Source: Pedobacter sp. SYSU D00535
GTDB lineage: Bacteria > Bacteroidota > Bacteroidia > Sphingobacteriales > Sphingobacteriaceae
Assembly (NCBI RefSeq): GCF_017355855.1
Contig: NZ_JAFEWD010000005.1
Span: 186,001-250,000 of the forward strand
DNA length: 64,000 nt
Direction of reading: 5' to 3'
A program made the translations under genes and the position numbers. Of this stretch, positions 50,434 through 59,257 are shown piece after piece. The notes below the pieces were generated by a model. That model was not told where the DNA came from. It saw nothing but the letters and a program-made list of their open reading frames with translations, and made no database searches. The number at the start of each line of letters is the position of its first letter. The stretch's first letter is position 1.

Positions 50434-50468
50434 CAATGATAAAGGATATATGTGTAAGAGACAATTGT
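50434..50468 (-). promoter_or_regulatory. Possible araR operon promoter with operator half-site
   Basis: On the minus strand TATCATTG (7 of 8 matches to TAnnTTTG) at 50434-50441 is preceded, after 20 nt, by TTG at 50462-50464. The TTG lies inside ACAATTGT (50461-50468), a half-site of the operator found at 50551. This would allow autoregulation by AraR. Only a half-site is visible. Confidence 0.45.
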
Positions 50469-50550
50469 TCAATAAATTTTCTTCTTAGGAAAGCGGTAGT
50501 ACCAGCCCGATTGACGGCCAATTAAATAACCCGAACAGTATAAAATTTTT

Positions 50551-50590
50551 AATTGTAATATTGACATTTAACGAAAACCTCTTAACTTAG
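50551..50590 (+). promoter_or_regulatory. AraR operator 1 and promoter of the first GH51 gene
   Basis: AATTGTAATATTGACATTT (50551-50569) matches the 19-bp consensus AAWTGTWWTWTTGACAWTT. Its TTG (50561-50563) is followed after 19 nt by TAACTTAG (50583-50590), a 7-of-8 match to TAnnTTTG. The operator covers the -33 element, as expected for a repressor. A second -7-like box, TACTTTTG, stands at 50635-50642, and an imperfect operator-like AATTGT...ACAAAT at 50650 reaches the start codon. Confidence 0.65.
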
Positions 50591-50667
50591 TTTCTCGAAC
50601 CATTATAAAATAAAGGGCAAAAGAAGGACAACGGTACTTTTGCTAACACAATTGTAATCCTTAACAA

Positions 50668-52230
50668 ATGAACTTATTTACGAAAACAAAGAAACTGGGG
50701 TTTGTTGCTGGCCTGTTAGTGGCTGGTACTTTGACTTCCCTTGCTCAGGACAAGGTAGAAATTAAGCTTAATCCGAACGAGGCTAAGCACACCATCAGCA
50801 GGCATATCTACGGCCATTTTGCAGAGCACCTCGGGAGGAGCATTTATGGCGGGTTTTATGTTGGGGAAGATTCGAAGATTCCAAATACGAATGGTATTCG
50901 AAATGACGTAGTAGCTGCATTGCGAACATTGAAGATTCCAAACCTTCGCTGGCCCGGTGGATGTTTTGCCGATACGTATCACTGGAAGGATGGAATCGGA
51001 CCCAAGGAGAAGCGGCCAACAATTGTGAACACCTGGTGGGGCGGGGTGACTGAGAATAATAGTTTCGGGACCCATGACTTCTTAAATATGTGTGAGTTAC
51101 TGGGTACTGAACCTTATTTAGCGGGCAACTTGGCCACGGGCACTCCTCAGGAACTGGTCGACTGGGTACAATACGTGAATTTTGCCGGAGAGAGCCCCAT
51201 GTCGAAACTCCGTCGTGAAAACGGAAGAGAGAAACCATGGAACGTAACTTATTGGGGTGTTGGAAATGAAGCCTGGGGATGTGGTGGTAATATGACTCCT
51301 GAGTACTATTCAGACTTGTATCGTAAATACGCGACGTTCATGACGGGCTGGAGTAATGATAAATTGTTCAGAATTGCTTCCGGTGCCAACTCTTCCGACT
51401 ATAACTGGACTGAAGTGGTGATGAAAAATGTGCCTAAGAACTTAATCGAAGGCATGGCGCTTCATCATTATTCGGTAATCGATTGGAATAAAAAGGGGCC
51501 GGCAACCGATTTTACCGAGCAACAATACTTTACCACTATGCAAAGGGCGCTTTTTATGGAAGAGCTGGTGACAAAGCACCTTGCTATTATGGATAAATAT
51601 GACCCACAGCATAAAGTAGCTCTTGTTGTGGACGAATGGGGTGGCTGGTATGACGTGGAGCCCGGAACCAATCCAGGTTTTCTGTATCAGCAGAACACCA
51701 TTCGAGACGCTATGATTGCGGGTGCGACACTTAACATTTTTAATAATCATGCCAATCGTATTAAAATGGCGAACCTCGCTCAAGCTATCAACGTGTTGCA
51801 GGCAGTCATTCTTACTAAGGAAGAAAAAATGATCCTTACGCCCACCTATCATGTGATGGAGATGTATAACGTTCATCAGGATGCTACCCTGATTCCGCTA
51901 AAAATAGAGGCGGCTAATGAGTATAAAATGGGCAATGAAAGCCTACCCGCAGTTTCTGCATCTGCATCTAAAGCTAAAAATGGCTTGGTGCATATTTCCC
52001 TGACTAATATCGATCATAAGAATTCCCGCGAAATCTCTATCGATGTGAAGGATTTAAAAGCAAACGCTGTTAGCGGAAGGATTTTGACATCGAAAAAAGT
52101 TCAGGATTACAACTCGTTCGAAAATCCCACTTTAATTAAGCCCGTAGCATTTAAGGGCGCCAGCATCAAGGGAGGAAAGTTAAATGTTAAATTACCTCCT
52201 GTTTCTGTAGTGGTACTGGAATTGAAGTAA
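50668..52230 (+). CDS. Alpha-L-arabinofuranosidase, GH51
   Basis: 520 residues with a signal peptide (KTKKLGFVAGLLVAGTLTSL, cleavage at LAQ), so probably periplasmic. The catalytic TIM barrel shows IYGHFAEHLGRSIYGGFYVG, LRWPGGCFADTYHWKDGIGP, the acid/base Glu201 in YWGVGNEAWGCGG and the nucleophile Glu323 in ALVVDEWGGW. A C-terminal beta domain follows (about 425-520). It removes terminal arabinofuranosyl units from arabinan or arabinoxylan oligomers. Has its own operator-bearing promoter and terminator. Confidence 0.95.
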   Translation: MNLFTKTKKLGFVAGLLVAGTLTSLAQDKVEIKLNPNEAKHTISRHIYGHFAEHLGRSIYGGFYVGEDSKIPNTNGIRNDVVAALRTLKIPNLRWPGGCFADTYHWKDGIGPKEKRPTIVNTWWGGVTENNSFGTHDFLNMCELLGTEPYLAGNLATGTPQELVDWVQYVNFAGESPMSKLRRENGREKPWNVTYWGVGNEAWGCGGNMTPEYYSDLYRKYATFMTGWSNDKLFRIASGANSSDYNWTEVVMKNVPKNLIEGMALHHYSVIDWNKKGPATDFTEQQYFTTMQRALFMEELVTKHLAIMDKYDPQHKVALVVDEWGGWYDVEPGTNPGFLYQQNTIRDAMIAGATLNIFNNHANRIKMANLAQAINVLQAVILTKEEKMILTPTYHVMEMYNVHQDATLIPLKIEAANEYKMGNESLPAVSASASKAKNGLVHISLTNIDHKNSREISIDVKDLKANAVSGRILTSKKVQDYNSFENPTLIKPVAFKGASIKGGKLNVKLPPVSVVVLELK

Positions 52231-52240
52231 AGATTAAAAA

Positions 52241-52270
52241 TTATACCCCTCGAAAAAGGGGTATTTTTTT
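52241..52270 (+). terminator. Intrinsic terminator after the first GH51 gene
   Basis: ATACCCCT (52243-52250) and AGGGGTAT (52257-52264) pair around CGAAAA, and the T run extends to 52270. Confidence 0.9.
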
Positions 52271-52283
52271 TGAAGAAATGTTT

Positions 52284-52323
52284 AATTGTTATTTTGACAA
52301 TTGTGATTTATTGGTTATACTTG
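52284..52323 (+). promoter_or_regulatory. AraR operator 2 and promoter of the ECF sigma gene
   Basis: AATTGTTATTTTGACAATT (52284-52302) is a perfect match to the shared consensus and a palindrome (AATTGT/ACAATT). TTTG (52293-52296) is followed after 19 nt by TATACTTG (52316-52323), 7 of 8 to the -7 consensus. The 5' leader of the sigma gene would be about 100 nt. Confidence 0.65.
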
Positions 52324-52430
52324 GGTAACTAATTATAAGCTGGCAGCTGTATGCCAATAGTAACCTCTTTTTCATTCATACGTATTTACTAAACATTCTC
52401 CAGGGCCAGGTAAATTATAAGTATTTCTAG

Positions 52431-53039
52431 ATGGAAGCAGTTCGCAATATTCGGATTTCTGAAAGCCAGACAGAGGAGAGGCTGTTATGGCGGAAATTCA
52501 AAGATGGAGACAAGACTGCTTATTCATATTTTTATTCCACCTACGCATCTTTGTTATTCCGCTATGGCTGCAAGTTGATGTGCGATCGCGAGTTGGTGAA
52601 AGATTGTCTGCATGATTTGTTTACCGATCTATGGCGCAATAAAGCGGGTCTTGGTGAGCCTGAGTCGATTAAAAACTACTTGGTTAAGTCTATGCGTAAT
52701 AAGCTTGTAAGGGAGCTGGGCAGGCAAACAAAATTCGTAAGTACGGAGGAAGTTATACAGGAGGGAAGTTTAGGAGAAGTAATATCTCACGAACTCTCAC
52801 TCATCAATCAGCAAAGTAAAACAGTTCAGGAAGTTCGTCTTATCCAAGCTTTAAAAAAGCTTACCAGCAAACAGAAAGAGATCATTTTTCTCATCTATTA
52901 TAACAATCTGAGCCCCGTAGAAGCAGCCGCTATTATGTCTGTGTCCGTTCGCACCATCTACAACACTACTTTTAATGCCATTCAAGCCTTGAAAAGCGAG
53001 ATGGTTGTTCCCGTTCTATTAGCGGTTATTTTTCTCTGA
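52431..53039 (+). CDS. ECF RNA polymerase sigma factor
   Basis: 202 residues. Region 2 (about 28-95) has FKDGDKTAYSYFYSTYASLL and VKDCLHDLFTDLWRNKAGLG; region 4 (about 140-195) has LTSKQKEIIFLIYYNNLSPV and EAAAIMSVSVRTIYNTTFNA. It belongs to the Bacteroidota sigma factors paired with FecR-type anti-sigma genes and SusC receptors that carry an STN domain. Probably directs susCD transcription. The gene has its own AraR-type operator. Confidence 0.95.
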   Translation: MEAVRNIRISESQTEERLLWRKFKDGDKTAYSYFYSTYASLLFRYGCKLMCDRELVKDCLHDLFTDLWRNKAGLGEPESIKNYLVKSMRNKLVRELGRQTKFVSTEEVIQEGSLGEVISHELSLINQQSKTVQEVRLIQALKKLTSKQKEIIFLIYYNNLSPVEAAAIMSVSVRTIYNTTFNAIQALKSEMVVPVLLAVIFL

Positions 53040-53181
53040 TTTTTTATTTTTTTCAGCCACATTTTACTGTTCCCCCAAAGCTCCAACAGGGCTTTTTTCA
53101 CTCGATAAAAAAAAGTTGAAATTTTCTTGGTAAAAAAGCAGACCTCCTGTCTAATTACCTATATCAATTATAAACCAACGT

Positions 53182-54201
53182 ATGTACTCGAAGAAGTATA
53201 GCCTGGAGGACCTCATTGTCGATCCCGGTTTTATTAAGTGGGTGAAAGCTCCACATCAGCACAATGGTGCTGTATGGGAGGCTTGGGCCGCTCAGAGCTA
53301 TGAAAATAGTAATGTGGTCGACGAAGCCAGGGAAATCGTCCTGGGATTCGCATCCGATATTGACGAGCCAATGCAACAGGAGCTGAATGACGTCTGGAAC
53401 AGGATCGTCGCAACCAACGAAGAATTTGATTCTCAAACCACTCCAACAAAATCTATCCGTTTTTCCAGTTTCGTAGCGGCCTGGCAAAAAGTCGCGGCGG
53501 TCACAGTTGGCTTCCTGGTCCTGTCTGCGGCAGTTTTCTTTTATCTAACCGGAAAAGAGGAGCAACGAACTGACTTCGCTGAAAATAAAAGGATCGTATT
53601 GCCCGATCAATCAGTGGTGATCCTCAATGCTAACTCCTCCATCTCATTCACTAATAACTGGGGCGAGGATAAACCGAGAGAAGTGTGGCTGAAGGGAGAG
53701 GCTTTTTTCTCTGTTACTCATAAGAAGAATTCCCAAAAATTTGTGGTGCATACTCCTGATCTGGACGTACAGGTTCTGGGTACAAAATTCAACGTGAATA
53801 CTCGCCGTGGGAAAACCAAGGTGATTCTTAATTCCGGGAAGGTGAAGTTATTTCTTCTCCAGGACGTCCATCAAGTGGTGGATATGAAGCCTAATCAGAT
53901 GGTAAACTTCAGCCAAAAAACAAAGCAGGTGGAAAAGTTGCAGGTAAGCGCACCCGATTTCAGCTCATGGACAGAGCAGAAGCTGGTGTTTGATGAGACG
54001 CCTCTAAAAGAAATAGCCGATTTACTTGAAGACAATTATGGTTATCAGGTAAGCTTCTTAGATCATGAAGTGGCAACATTGACCTTTACAGGATCTATAG
54101 ACGCTGCCAATGTTGATCTGCTGCTTACCATTTTGAAAAAGACATTTAATATATCAATAGTTAAAAAGGAGGACGCCATCATTATAGATTCTGCACCGTA
54201 A
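53182..54201 (+). CDS. FecR-type anti-sigma factor
   Basis: 339 residues. The N-terminal cytoplasmic part (about 1-95) is followed by one membrane helix (about 100-121, KVAAVTVGFLVLSAAVFFYL). The periplasmic FecR domain (about 130-225) has LPDQSVVILNANSSISFTNN, EVWLKGEAFFSV and LGTKFNVNTRRGKTKVILNS. The C-terminal DUF4974 domain (about 265-335, LVFDETPLKEIADLLEDNYG) contacts the receptor's STN domain in this family. It passes the outer-membrane substrate signal to the sigma factor. Lies 142 bases after the sigma gene. Confidence 0.94.
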   Translation: MYSKKYSLEDLIVDPGFIKWVKAPHQHNGAVWEAWAAQSYENSNVVDEAREIVLGFASDIDEPMQQELNDVWNRIVATNEEFDSQTTPTKSIRFSSFVAAWQKVAAVTVGFLVLSAAVFFYLTGKEEQRTDFAENKRIVLPDQSVVILNANSSISFTNNWGEDKPREVWLKGEAFFSVTHKKNSQKFVVHTPDLDVQVLGTKFNVNTRRGKTKVILNSGKVKLFLLQDVHQVVDMKPNQMVNFSQKTKQVEKLQVSAPDFSSWTEQKLVFDETPLKEIADLLEDNYGYQVSFLDHEVATLTFTGSIDAANVDLLLTILKKTFNISIVKKEDAIIIDSAP

Positions 54202-54204
54202 TCA

Positions 54205-54239
54205 TAACCAATTTTTAAGAAATCCAGTCGTAACCAATT
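54205..54239 (+). repeat. Direct repeat TAACCAATT before susC
   Basis: TAACCAATT occurs at 54205-54213 and again at 54231-54239, a 26-base period, in the 58-base gap between the fecR stop and the susC start. It could be a target of the ECF sigma factor or a chance repeat. Confidence 0.3.
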
Positions 54240-54259
54240 ATAACTAGTACAGAAGTAAT

Positions 54260-57200
54260 ATGAGAAGTTTTACATTGAAAGTTTCTGCACTTATGCTAAT
54301 GACCGCAAGTTGTTTGCATTCGTCTGCATTTTCGCAATCCTACGCCTATTTGGCCGCGGAGAAGCTTGATTCTACACTTCCAAAGAAGGAAAGGATGCAG
54401 CCCCTTTCGTCGGCTCTCCGGAAGTTGGAAGAGCAGTTTAAAGTGAATTTTAATTACAACTCCAGGGTAGTAAGGGACAAAGTCGTTAATACCGCTATCC
54501 TGTCAGAAGATGCTGCACTTGATGAGCTGCTAACAAAAATTTTAGATCCTCTTCATTTAGCCTATGAGAAAGTAAAAGAGAATAGTTACGTCATTACGAA
54601 TACAAGAGCCAGATTTGCTGACATCACCGTTAGGGGTGCAGTTAAAGATTCGGCTGGCGTTTCTTTACCCGGAGTTAGTGTACGACTGAAGGGGAGTTCC
54701 ATCGGAACTACTACCGATATCAACGGAAATTACGTTATCAATATTCCGGATGGTAACGGGGTGCTTGTTTTTACCTATGTAGGGTTTCAAACGAGAGAGG
54801 TAGCTGTAAATAACCGAACATCCATTAACGTAACGCTGGTAGAGAGCCAAAATACTCTTAACGAAGTAGTTGTTGTGGGATATGGAACACAGCGTCGGGC
54901 AGACATCACTGGTTCAGTTGCTATTGTTGATGTTCAAGATATGAAGAAAGTATCTACAAACGATGTAGGTCAAATGCTTCAAGGCCGGGCCGCAGGGGTT
55001 ACGGTGAATAGTGACGGACAGCCGGGGGCCTTTCCGCAGGTAAGGCTTCGGGGTATCAGTACTTTTGGAAACTCTGATCCTTTATATGTAATTGACGGTG
55101 TGCCAATTAACGGGGTTCCCCGGGATTTTAACCCGAACGATGTAGAAAGTATCCAGGTTTTAAAGGACGCTTCGGCAGGAGCTATCTACGGTTCTCGTGC
55201 AGCTAACGGGGTAATTATCGTGACTACCCGTCAGGGGAAAAAAGAAACTCCGCTCCAGGTGGAGTATAATGCCTATTATGGTTTTGATAACGTATGGCAA
55301 ATCATGCCGGTTACTAACAGTCATAACTACCAGGTGCTAAACAACGAGGCTCGGTTAAATTCCAATAACAAACCGTTGGCTCCGGGGAATGACCCGAATT
55401 CGCCAAACTTTATAAGTAACGTAGATACAGATTGGCAGGCCGAGGGCTTGAAGAACGGTAACCGTCAAAACCACAACCTGAACTTTTCAGGAGGTAGTAC
55501 GAACAGTACATACAACGTATCTCTTGATTTCTTTGATAACGAGGGGACCTTTGTTGGGAATGGGCCATCTTACACCCGTTATACGGGGAGAATCAATACC
55601 TCTCAGGAAAAAGGCATCTTCAGGTTTGGTCAGTCTTTGTTCTATGCTCGTTCCAATGAAAATGCACTGGTAACCGGAGACGGTGTGCTGCCAGGGGGAA
55701 GACCTCCGCTTATTAACGACCTGGTTTTTGCTATTCCTACCATGCCACTTTATGATGCTAACAGAAAAGGTGGATTTGGAGGTACGGCCAGTGAACTTCA
55801 CAATGCAATCTCATTAAATGGGGTGGGTTACAACAGCCTCATTGAAAACCGTACCGACGTGGATCGCACCTTCGCAAGTATTTTTGGAGAGGCAAACCTG
55901 GTAAAACGTAGCGGCCACAACCTCAAATACCGGTTGAATCTCGGTTATGATGCGGTTTCAGCCCGCGACTTTAGCTTCGTTCCTACGTTCAATCTCGGTT
56001 ATTTCTTTATTAATCCTACTGCCCGGCTGACCGATGCCAGCAGACGCTATGATAGTAAATTGATAGAAAATACTCTTAACTACCAGAAGAGCCTAGGGAA
56101 GCATTCTTTCGATTTGCTGGTCGGTCAGATGTTCCAGGAGAACGGTACACTGGAGAGGACAGCCACTGCCCAGAACTTCGCAAATGAAGATTTCCGGACA
56201 ATTGGCAACGGCGCTGAGAGAACCTCGAACAGTGTACAGCGTAGCAATGCGATATTTTCCCTGCTTTCTCGTTTAAACTACAATTTTGGAGACAAATACT
56301 TAGTAACGGGTACAGTTCGCCGTGACGCTTCTTCCCGCTTTGGCTCAGATTACCGGGTAGGTTATTTCCCTTCTGTAGCTCTGGGATGGCGTCTTAGCAA
56401 TGAGGGTTTCTTCAAAGTTCCTAAATCCATAGTTTCAGACTTGAAGTTAAGGGGAAGTTGGGGTAAACTCGGAAATGAAAATATAGGCGACTATCTTTTT
56501 CAGGCCGTTATCAACCCGGGCATGGTGTACACCTTTGACGGAACTAGGGTACTTGGGGGCCTTCAAACGAACGTAGTCTCTGAGACATTGAAGTGGGAGG
56601 ATAGGATTACGAGTAACGTTGGCTTTGATGCACAATTGTTAAACGGCCGCGTAGACCTTTCTGCGGAGTATTATTACAGCAAGAGTCAGGATATCCTGGT
56701 TCCTATCCCAATTCCGATGTCTGTGGGATCTATTAACAGCCGTCCTGTAGTAAACGCCGGTACCCTGCAAAATTCGGGAATTGAATTAACAACAACTTAT
56801 CATAAATCTTCGGGAGCTTTCAAATTTGACATCTCCGGTAACATCGCAACAGTTAAAAATAAGGTTTTAGCGCTTGGGAATAACGTTCAACGCCGAATTG
56901 ACGGGGCCTTCATCACAGAGGTCGGTGGTGAAGTTGGAAGACATTATGGTTTCCTGACCGATGGGCTTTTCAGAACTCAGGAGGAAGTCGATAATCATCC
57001 CCAACAATTTGATGGTGCAAGCGTCGGAGATGTACGGTTCAGAGACATTAGTGGACCAAACGGAACACCTGACGGCGAGATCAATGACTGGGATAGGACT
57101 TATCTAGGTAGCGGTGTTCCTAAATTCACTTACGGATTCAACTTCGGAGCATCTTACAAGAATTTCGACTTTACCCTGTTTGCCTCAGGAGCGGGTGGTT

Positions 57201-57610
57201 ACTTAATCAACAGTCGCTTATACCGGGATTTGATGCACTCCGGAGGGGATGCGAATTATCACGAGGATATGTTGAACCGCTTTACATCTCTTAACACAAA
57301 TACAAATATCCCCCGGATGACCTGGGAAGATCCGAACCGTAACTGGGAGAGTTCTGACCGGGAGGGATGGTTGCAGGACGGAACGTTTCTGCGAATTAAT
57401 ACTGTCTCCCTCGGCTATAACATCCCTCAGAAATGGGTAAAAGGAATCAACAGGTTGAGAGTGTATGGTACCGCCCAAAACTTCTACACCTTCCAAAAAT
57501 ACAAAGGTTATAACCCTGATTTTGCATACGGAGTATTTACTCCCGGTTTAGATAACGGTTCCTATCCAAGACCTCGCTCCATCATGTTTGGTGTTCAGGT
57601 GGGTTTTTAG
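54260..57610 (+). CDS. susC: SusC-like TonB-dependent receptor with STN domain
   Basis: 1116 residues. Signal peptide (about 1-27), STN secretin/TonB N-terminal signalling domain (about 48-115, LEEQFKVNFNYNSRVVRDKV), carboxypeptidase-regulatory-like domain (about 125-200, VSVRLKGSSIGTTTDINGNY), the SusC signature LNEVVVVGYGTQRRADITGS, plug (about 215-325, VRLRGISTFGNSDPLYVIDG), and a barrel ending in MFGVQVGF. Imports oligosaccharides through the outer membrane together with the SusD protein; the surrounding glycosidases point to arabinan or arabino-oligosaccharides. The STN domain links it to the FecR/sigma pair. Confidence 0.96.
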   Translation: MRSFTLKVSALMLMTASCLHSSAFSQSYAYLAAEKLDSTLPKKERMQPLSSALRKLEEQFKVNFNYNSRVVRDKVVNTAILSEDAALDELLTKILDPLHLAYEKVKENSYVITNTRARFADITVRGAVKDSAGVSLPGVSVRLKGSSIGTTTDINGNYVINIPDGNGVLVFTYVGFQTREVAVNNRTSINVTLVESQNTLNEVVVVGYGTQRRADITGSVAIVDVQDMKKVSTNDVGQMLQGRAAGVTVNSDGQPGAFPQVRLRGISTFGNSDPLYVIDGVPINGVPRDFNPNDVESIQVLKDASAGAIYGSRAANGVIIVTTRQGKKETPLQVEYNAYYGFDNVWQIMPVTNSHNYQVLNNEARLNSNNKPLAPGNDPNSPNFISNVDTDWQAEGLKNGNRQNHNLNFSGGSTNSTYNVSLDFFDNEGTFVGNGPSYTRYTGRINTSQEKGIFRFGQSLFYARSNENALVTGDGVLPGGRPPLINDLVFAIPTMPLYDANRKGGFGGTASELHNAISLNGVGYNSLIENRTDVDRTFASIFGEANLVKRSGHNLKYRLNLGYDAVSARDFSFVPTFNLGYFFINPTARLTDASRRYDSKLIENTLNYQKSLGKHSFDLLVGQMFQENGTLERTATAQNFANEDFRTIGNGAERTSNSVQRSNAIFSLLSRLNYNFGDKYLVTGTVRRDASSRFGSDYRVGYFPSVALGWRLSNEGFFKVPKSIVSDLKLRGSWGKLGNENIGDYLFQAVINPGMVYTFDGTRVLGGLQTNVVSETLKWEDRITSNVGFDAQLLNGRVDLSAEYYYSKSQDILVPIPIPMSVGSINSRPVVNAGTLQNSGIELTTTYHKSSGAFKFDISGNIATVKNKVLALGNNVQRRIDGAFITEVGGEVGRHYGFLTDGLFRTQEEVDNHPQQFDGASVGDVRFRDISGPNGTPDGEINDWDRTYLGSGVPKFTYGFNFGASYKNFDFTLFASGAGGYLINSRLYRDLMHSGGDANYHEDMLNRFTSLNTNTNIPRMTWEDPNRNWESSDREGWLQDGTFLRINTVSLGYNIPQKWVKGINRLRVYGTAQNFYTFQKYKGYNPDFAYGVFTPGLDNGSYPRPRSIMFGVQVGF

Positions 57611-57634
57611 GTAAAACGAATAATCAAAAAAGAG

Positions 57635-59209
57635 ATGAAAAAACTACAATATTTTCTAGTGGCGCTGGTAGTAATTCTGGCAGGCTGCGACAAAAAATTG
57701 GATCTTGCCAATCCTAACTACCCTACAACCGCCACTTATTGGAAAACAGCAGACCATGCGTTTGCCGGTATCAATGGCGTGTACAATGCATTGGCTCTCG
57801 AGGGAACCTACACCCGCTCATTTCCTGGTCTTACAGATAGCAGGGGCGACGACTTCTATGGCGCCAGCCCCTGGGCTGATTTAGTTCTCGTAGGCCGTTT
57901 TACTATCCCCAGCAATTCGGCTCCTGTTGAATGGATTTGGAGAGATCACTTCCTGGTAGTTTACCGGGCGAACCAGGTGATTGCAAACGTGGGAAAAATG
58001 GATGAGGGTGTATTATCCGCGGAAGCGAAAAACAGGATAGTTGGACAAGCTTACTTCTTAAGAGCTTTAGCTTACTACAACTTGGTTACCACTTTCAAAG
58101 CGGTCCCTCTTATCACAGAGCCACCAGCAGATCAAAATAACTATTACCCTCCAACTGCCTCGGAGGAAGCTTTGTGGACCCAAATTTTTGAAGATTTGAA
58201 GGATGCGGAAGAACTGCTTCCATTGGACTACGCGAATGTGACAGGTCCGGATAGGGGCCAAAAAGGACGTGCTACAAAAGGGGCTGCAGCCGGGTTGTTA
58301 GGGAGAGCTTATCTCTATAGAAAACTTTATCCGTTAGCAGCCCAGCAATTTGAGAAGTTTTTACTACCTGGTGGAGTATTATACAACAAATACTCCCTGA
58401 TGCCGAATTACCGCGATAACTTCAAATCTGTAAATGAAAACAATGCGGAGTCTTTGTTTGAAATTCAATTTACGGCTGAGGGCGGAACTGACGGAAACTG
58501 GACAGGTGAGCCGAACGCCAATTGGAGACAATTTGAAGCATTTTCAGTAACCTACGCTCCTCCGGGAGAGACCTGGGGTGGATTCAAAGATTACCAGCCA
58601 ACGCGATGGATCTATAATGAATTCAAGCAGGAGAAAACTATTACCGGTCAGAGCGACCCGCGATTACTTGCCACCATTACTTCCTACGAACCTGCTGATA
58701 ACTCGACAACGGTTTATGGAAGGCCTTGGCCCTATGCAAGTACCAACGAGTTGTACACCAGAAAGTATACTTATGATGGTCTAGGACTGCATCAAAAGGA
58801 AGCCTTCGAGACAGGAGGTATTAATTATCGGATCTTAAGGTTTGCAGATATTCTCCTGATGTATGCGGAGGTGCTGAATGAACTTGATAGAACAGCAGAG
58901 GCTTATCCGTTCATACAGGCAGTGCGAAACAGAGCGAATCTTCCAAATCTGGCAACTACCAAGCCTAGCATGAATAAAGTGCAGATGAGGGAACAGATTG
59001 CGCATGAAAGAGCTCTTGAATTTGCGATAGAAGGTCAGCGGATTAATGACATTATTCGGTGGGGATGGCTTTATGATCCTGCAAAACTTGCAGAGTTGCG
59101 TCAGCATGATTCTGATTTTAACAGCTGGCAGCCCGGAAAGGAGTATTTACCAATCCCATTCCAGGAGTTAAATACAAACAAGAATCTTTCACCCAATTCA
59201 GCCAACTAA
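57635..59209 (+). CDS. susD: SusD/RagB-like surface glycan-binding lipoprotein
   Basis: 524 residues. Lipoprotein signal peptide with Cys18 (LVVILAGCDKKLDLANPNYP). The N-terminal SusD domain has TYWKTADHAFAGINGVYNAL and AKNRIVGQAYFLRALAYYNL (TPR-like helices); the C-terminal RagB part has NYRILRFADILLMYAEVLNE, EQIAHERALEFAIEGQRIND and the end KEYLPIPFQELNTNKNLSPN. Forms the lid on the SusC barrel and captures glycans at the surface. Lies 24 bases after susC. Confidence 0.96.
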   Translation: MKKLQYFLVALVVILAGCDKKLDLANPNYPTTATYWKTADHAFAGINGVYNALALEGTYTRSFPGLTDSRGDDFYGASPWADLVLVGRFTIPSNSAPVEWIWRDHFLVVYRANQVIANVGKMDEGVLSAEAKNRIVGQAYFLRALAYYNLVTTFKAVPLITEPPADQNNYYPPTASEEALWTQIFEDLKDAEELLPLDYANVTGPDRGQKGRATKGAAAGLLGRAYLYRKLYPLAAQQFEKFLLPGGVLYNKYSLMPNYRDNFKSVNENNAESLFEIQFTAEGGTDGNWTGEPNANWRQFEAFSVTYAPPGETWGGFKDYQPTRWIYNEFKQEKTITGQSDPRLLATITSYEPADNSTTVYGRPWPYASTNELYTRKYTYDGLGLHQKEAFETGGINYRILRFADILLMYAEVLNELDRTAEAYPFIQAVRNRANLPNLATTKPSMNKVQMREQIAHERALEFAIEGQRINDIIRWGWLYDPAKLAELRQHDSDFNSWQPGKEYLPIPFQELNTNKNLSPNSAN

Positions 59210-59219
59210 ACGAGATCTG

Positions 59220-59240
59220 TCCGGGGACTTGTTCCCCGGA
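59220..59240 (+). other. Hairpin between susD and the GH43 gene
   Basis: TCCGGGGA (59220-59227) and TCCCCGGA (59233-59240) form a perfect 8-bp GC-rich stem with a five-base loop, ten bases after the susD stop and 17 before the next ATG. No T run, so it may protect the susCD transcript or be a weak terminator. Confidence 0.6.
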
Positions 59241-59257
59241 GTAAATAGCAATCAATT

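Noticed and set aside
50795-51238. Minus-strand open frame of 147 codons inside the first GH51 gene
   Set aside because: Opposite a well-conserved enzyme; composition typical of a shadow frame. The same applies to 51442-51876.
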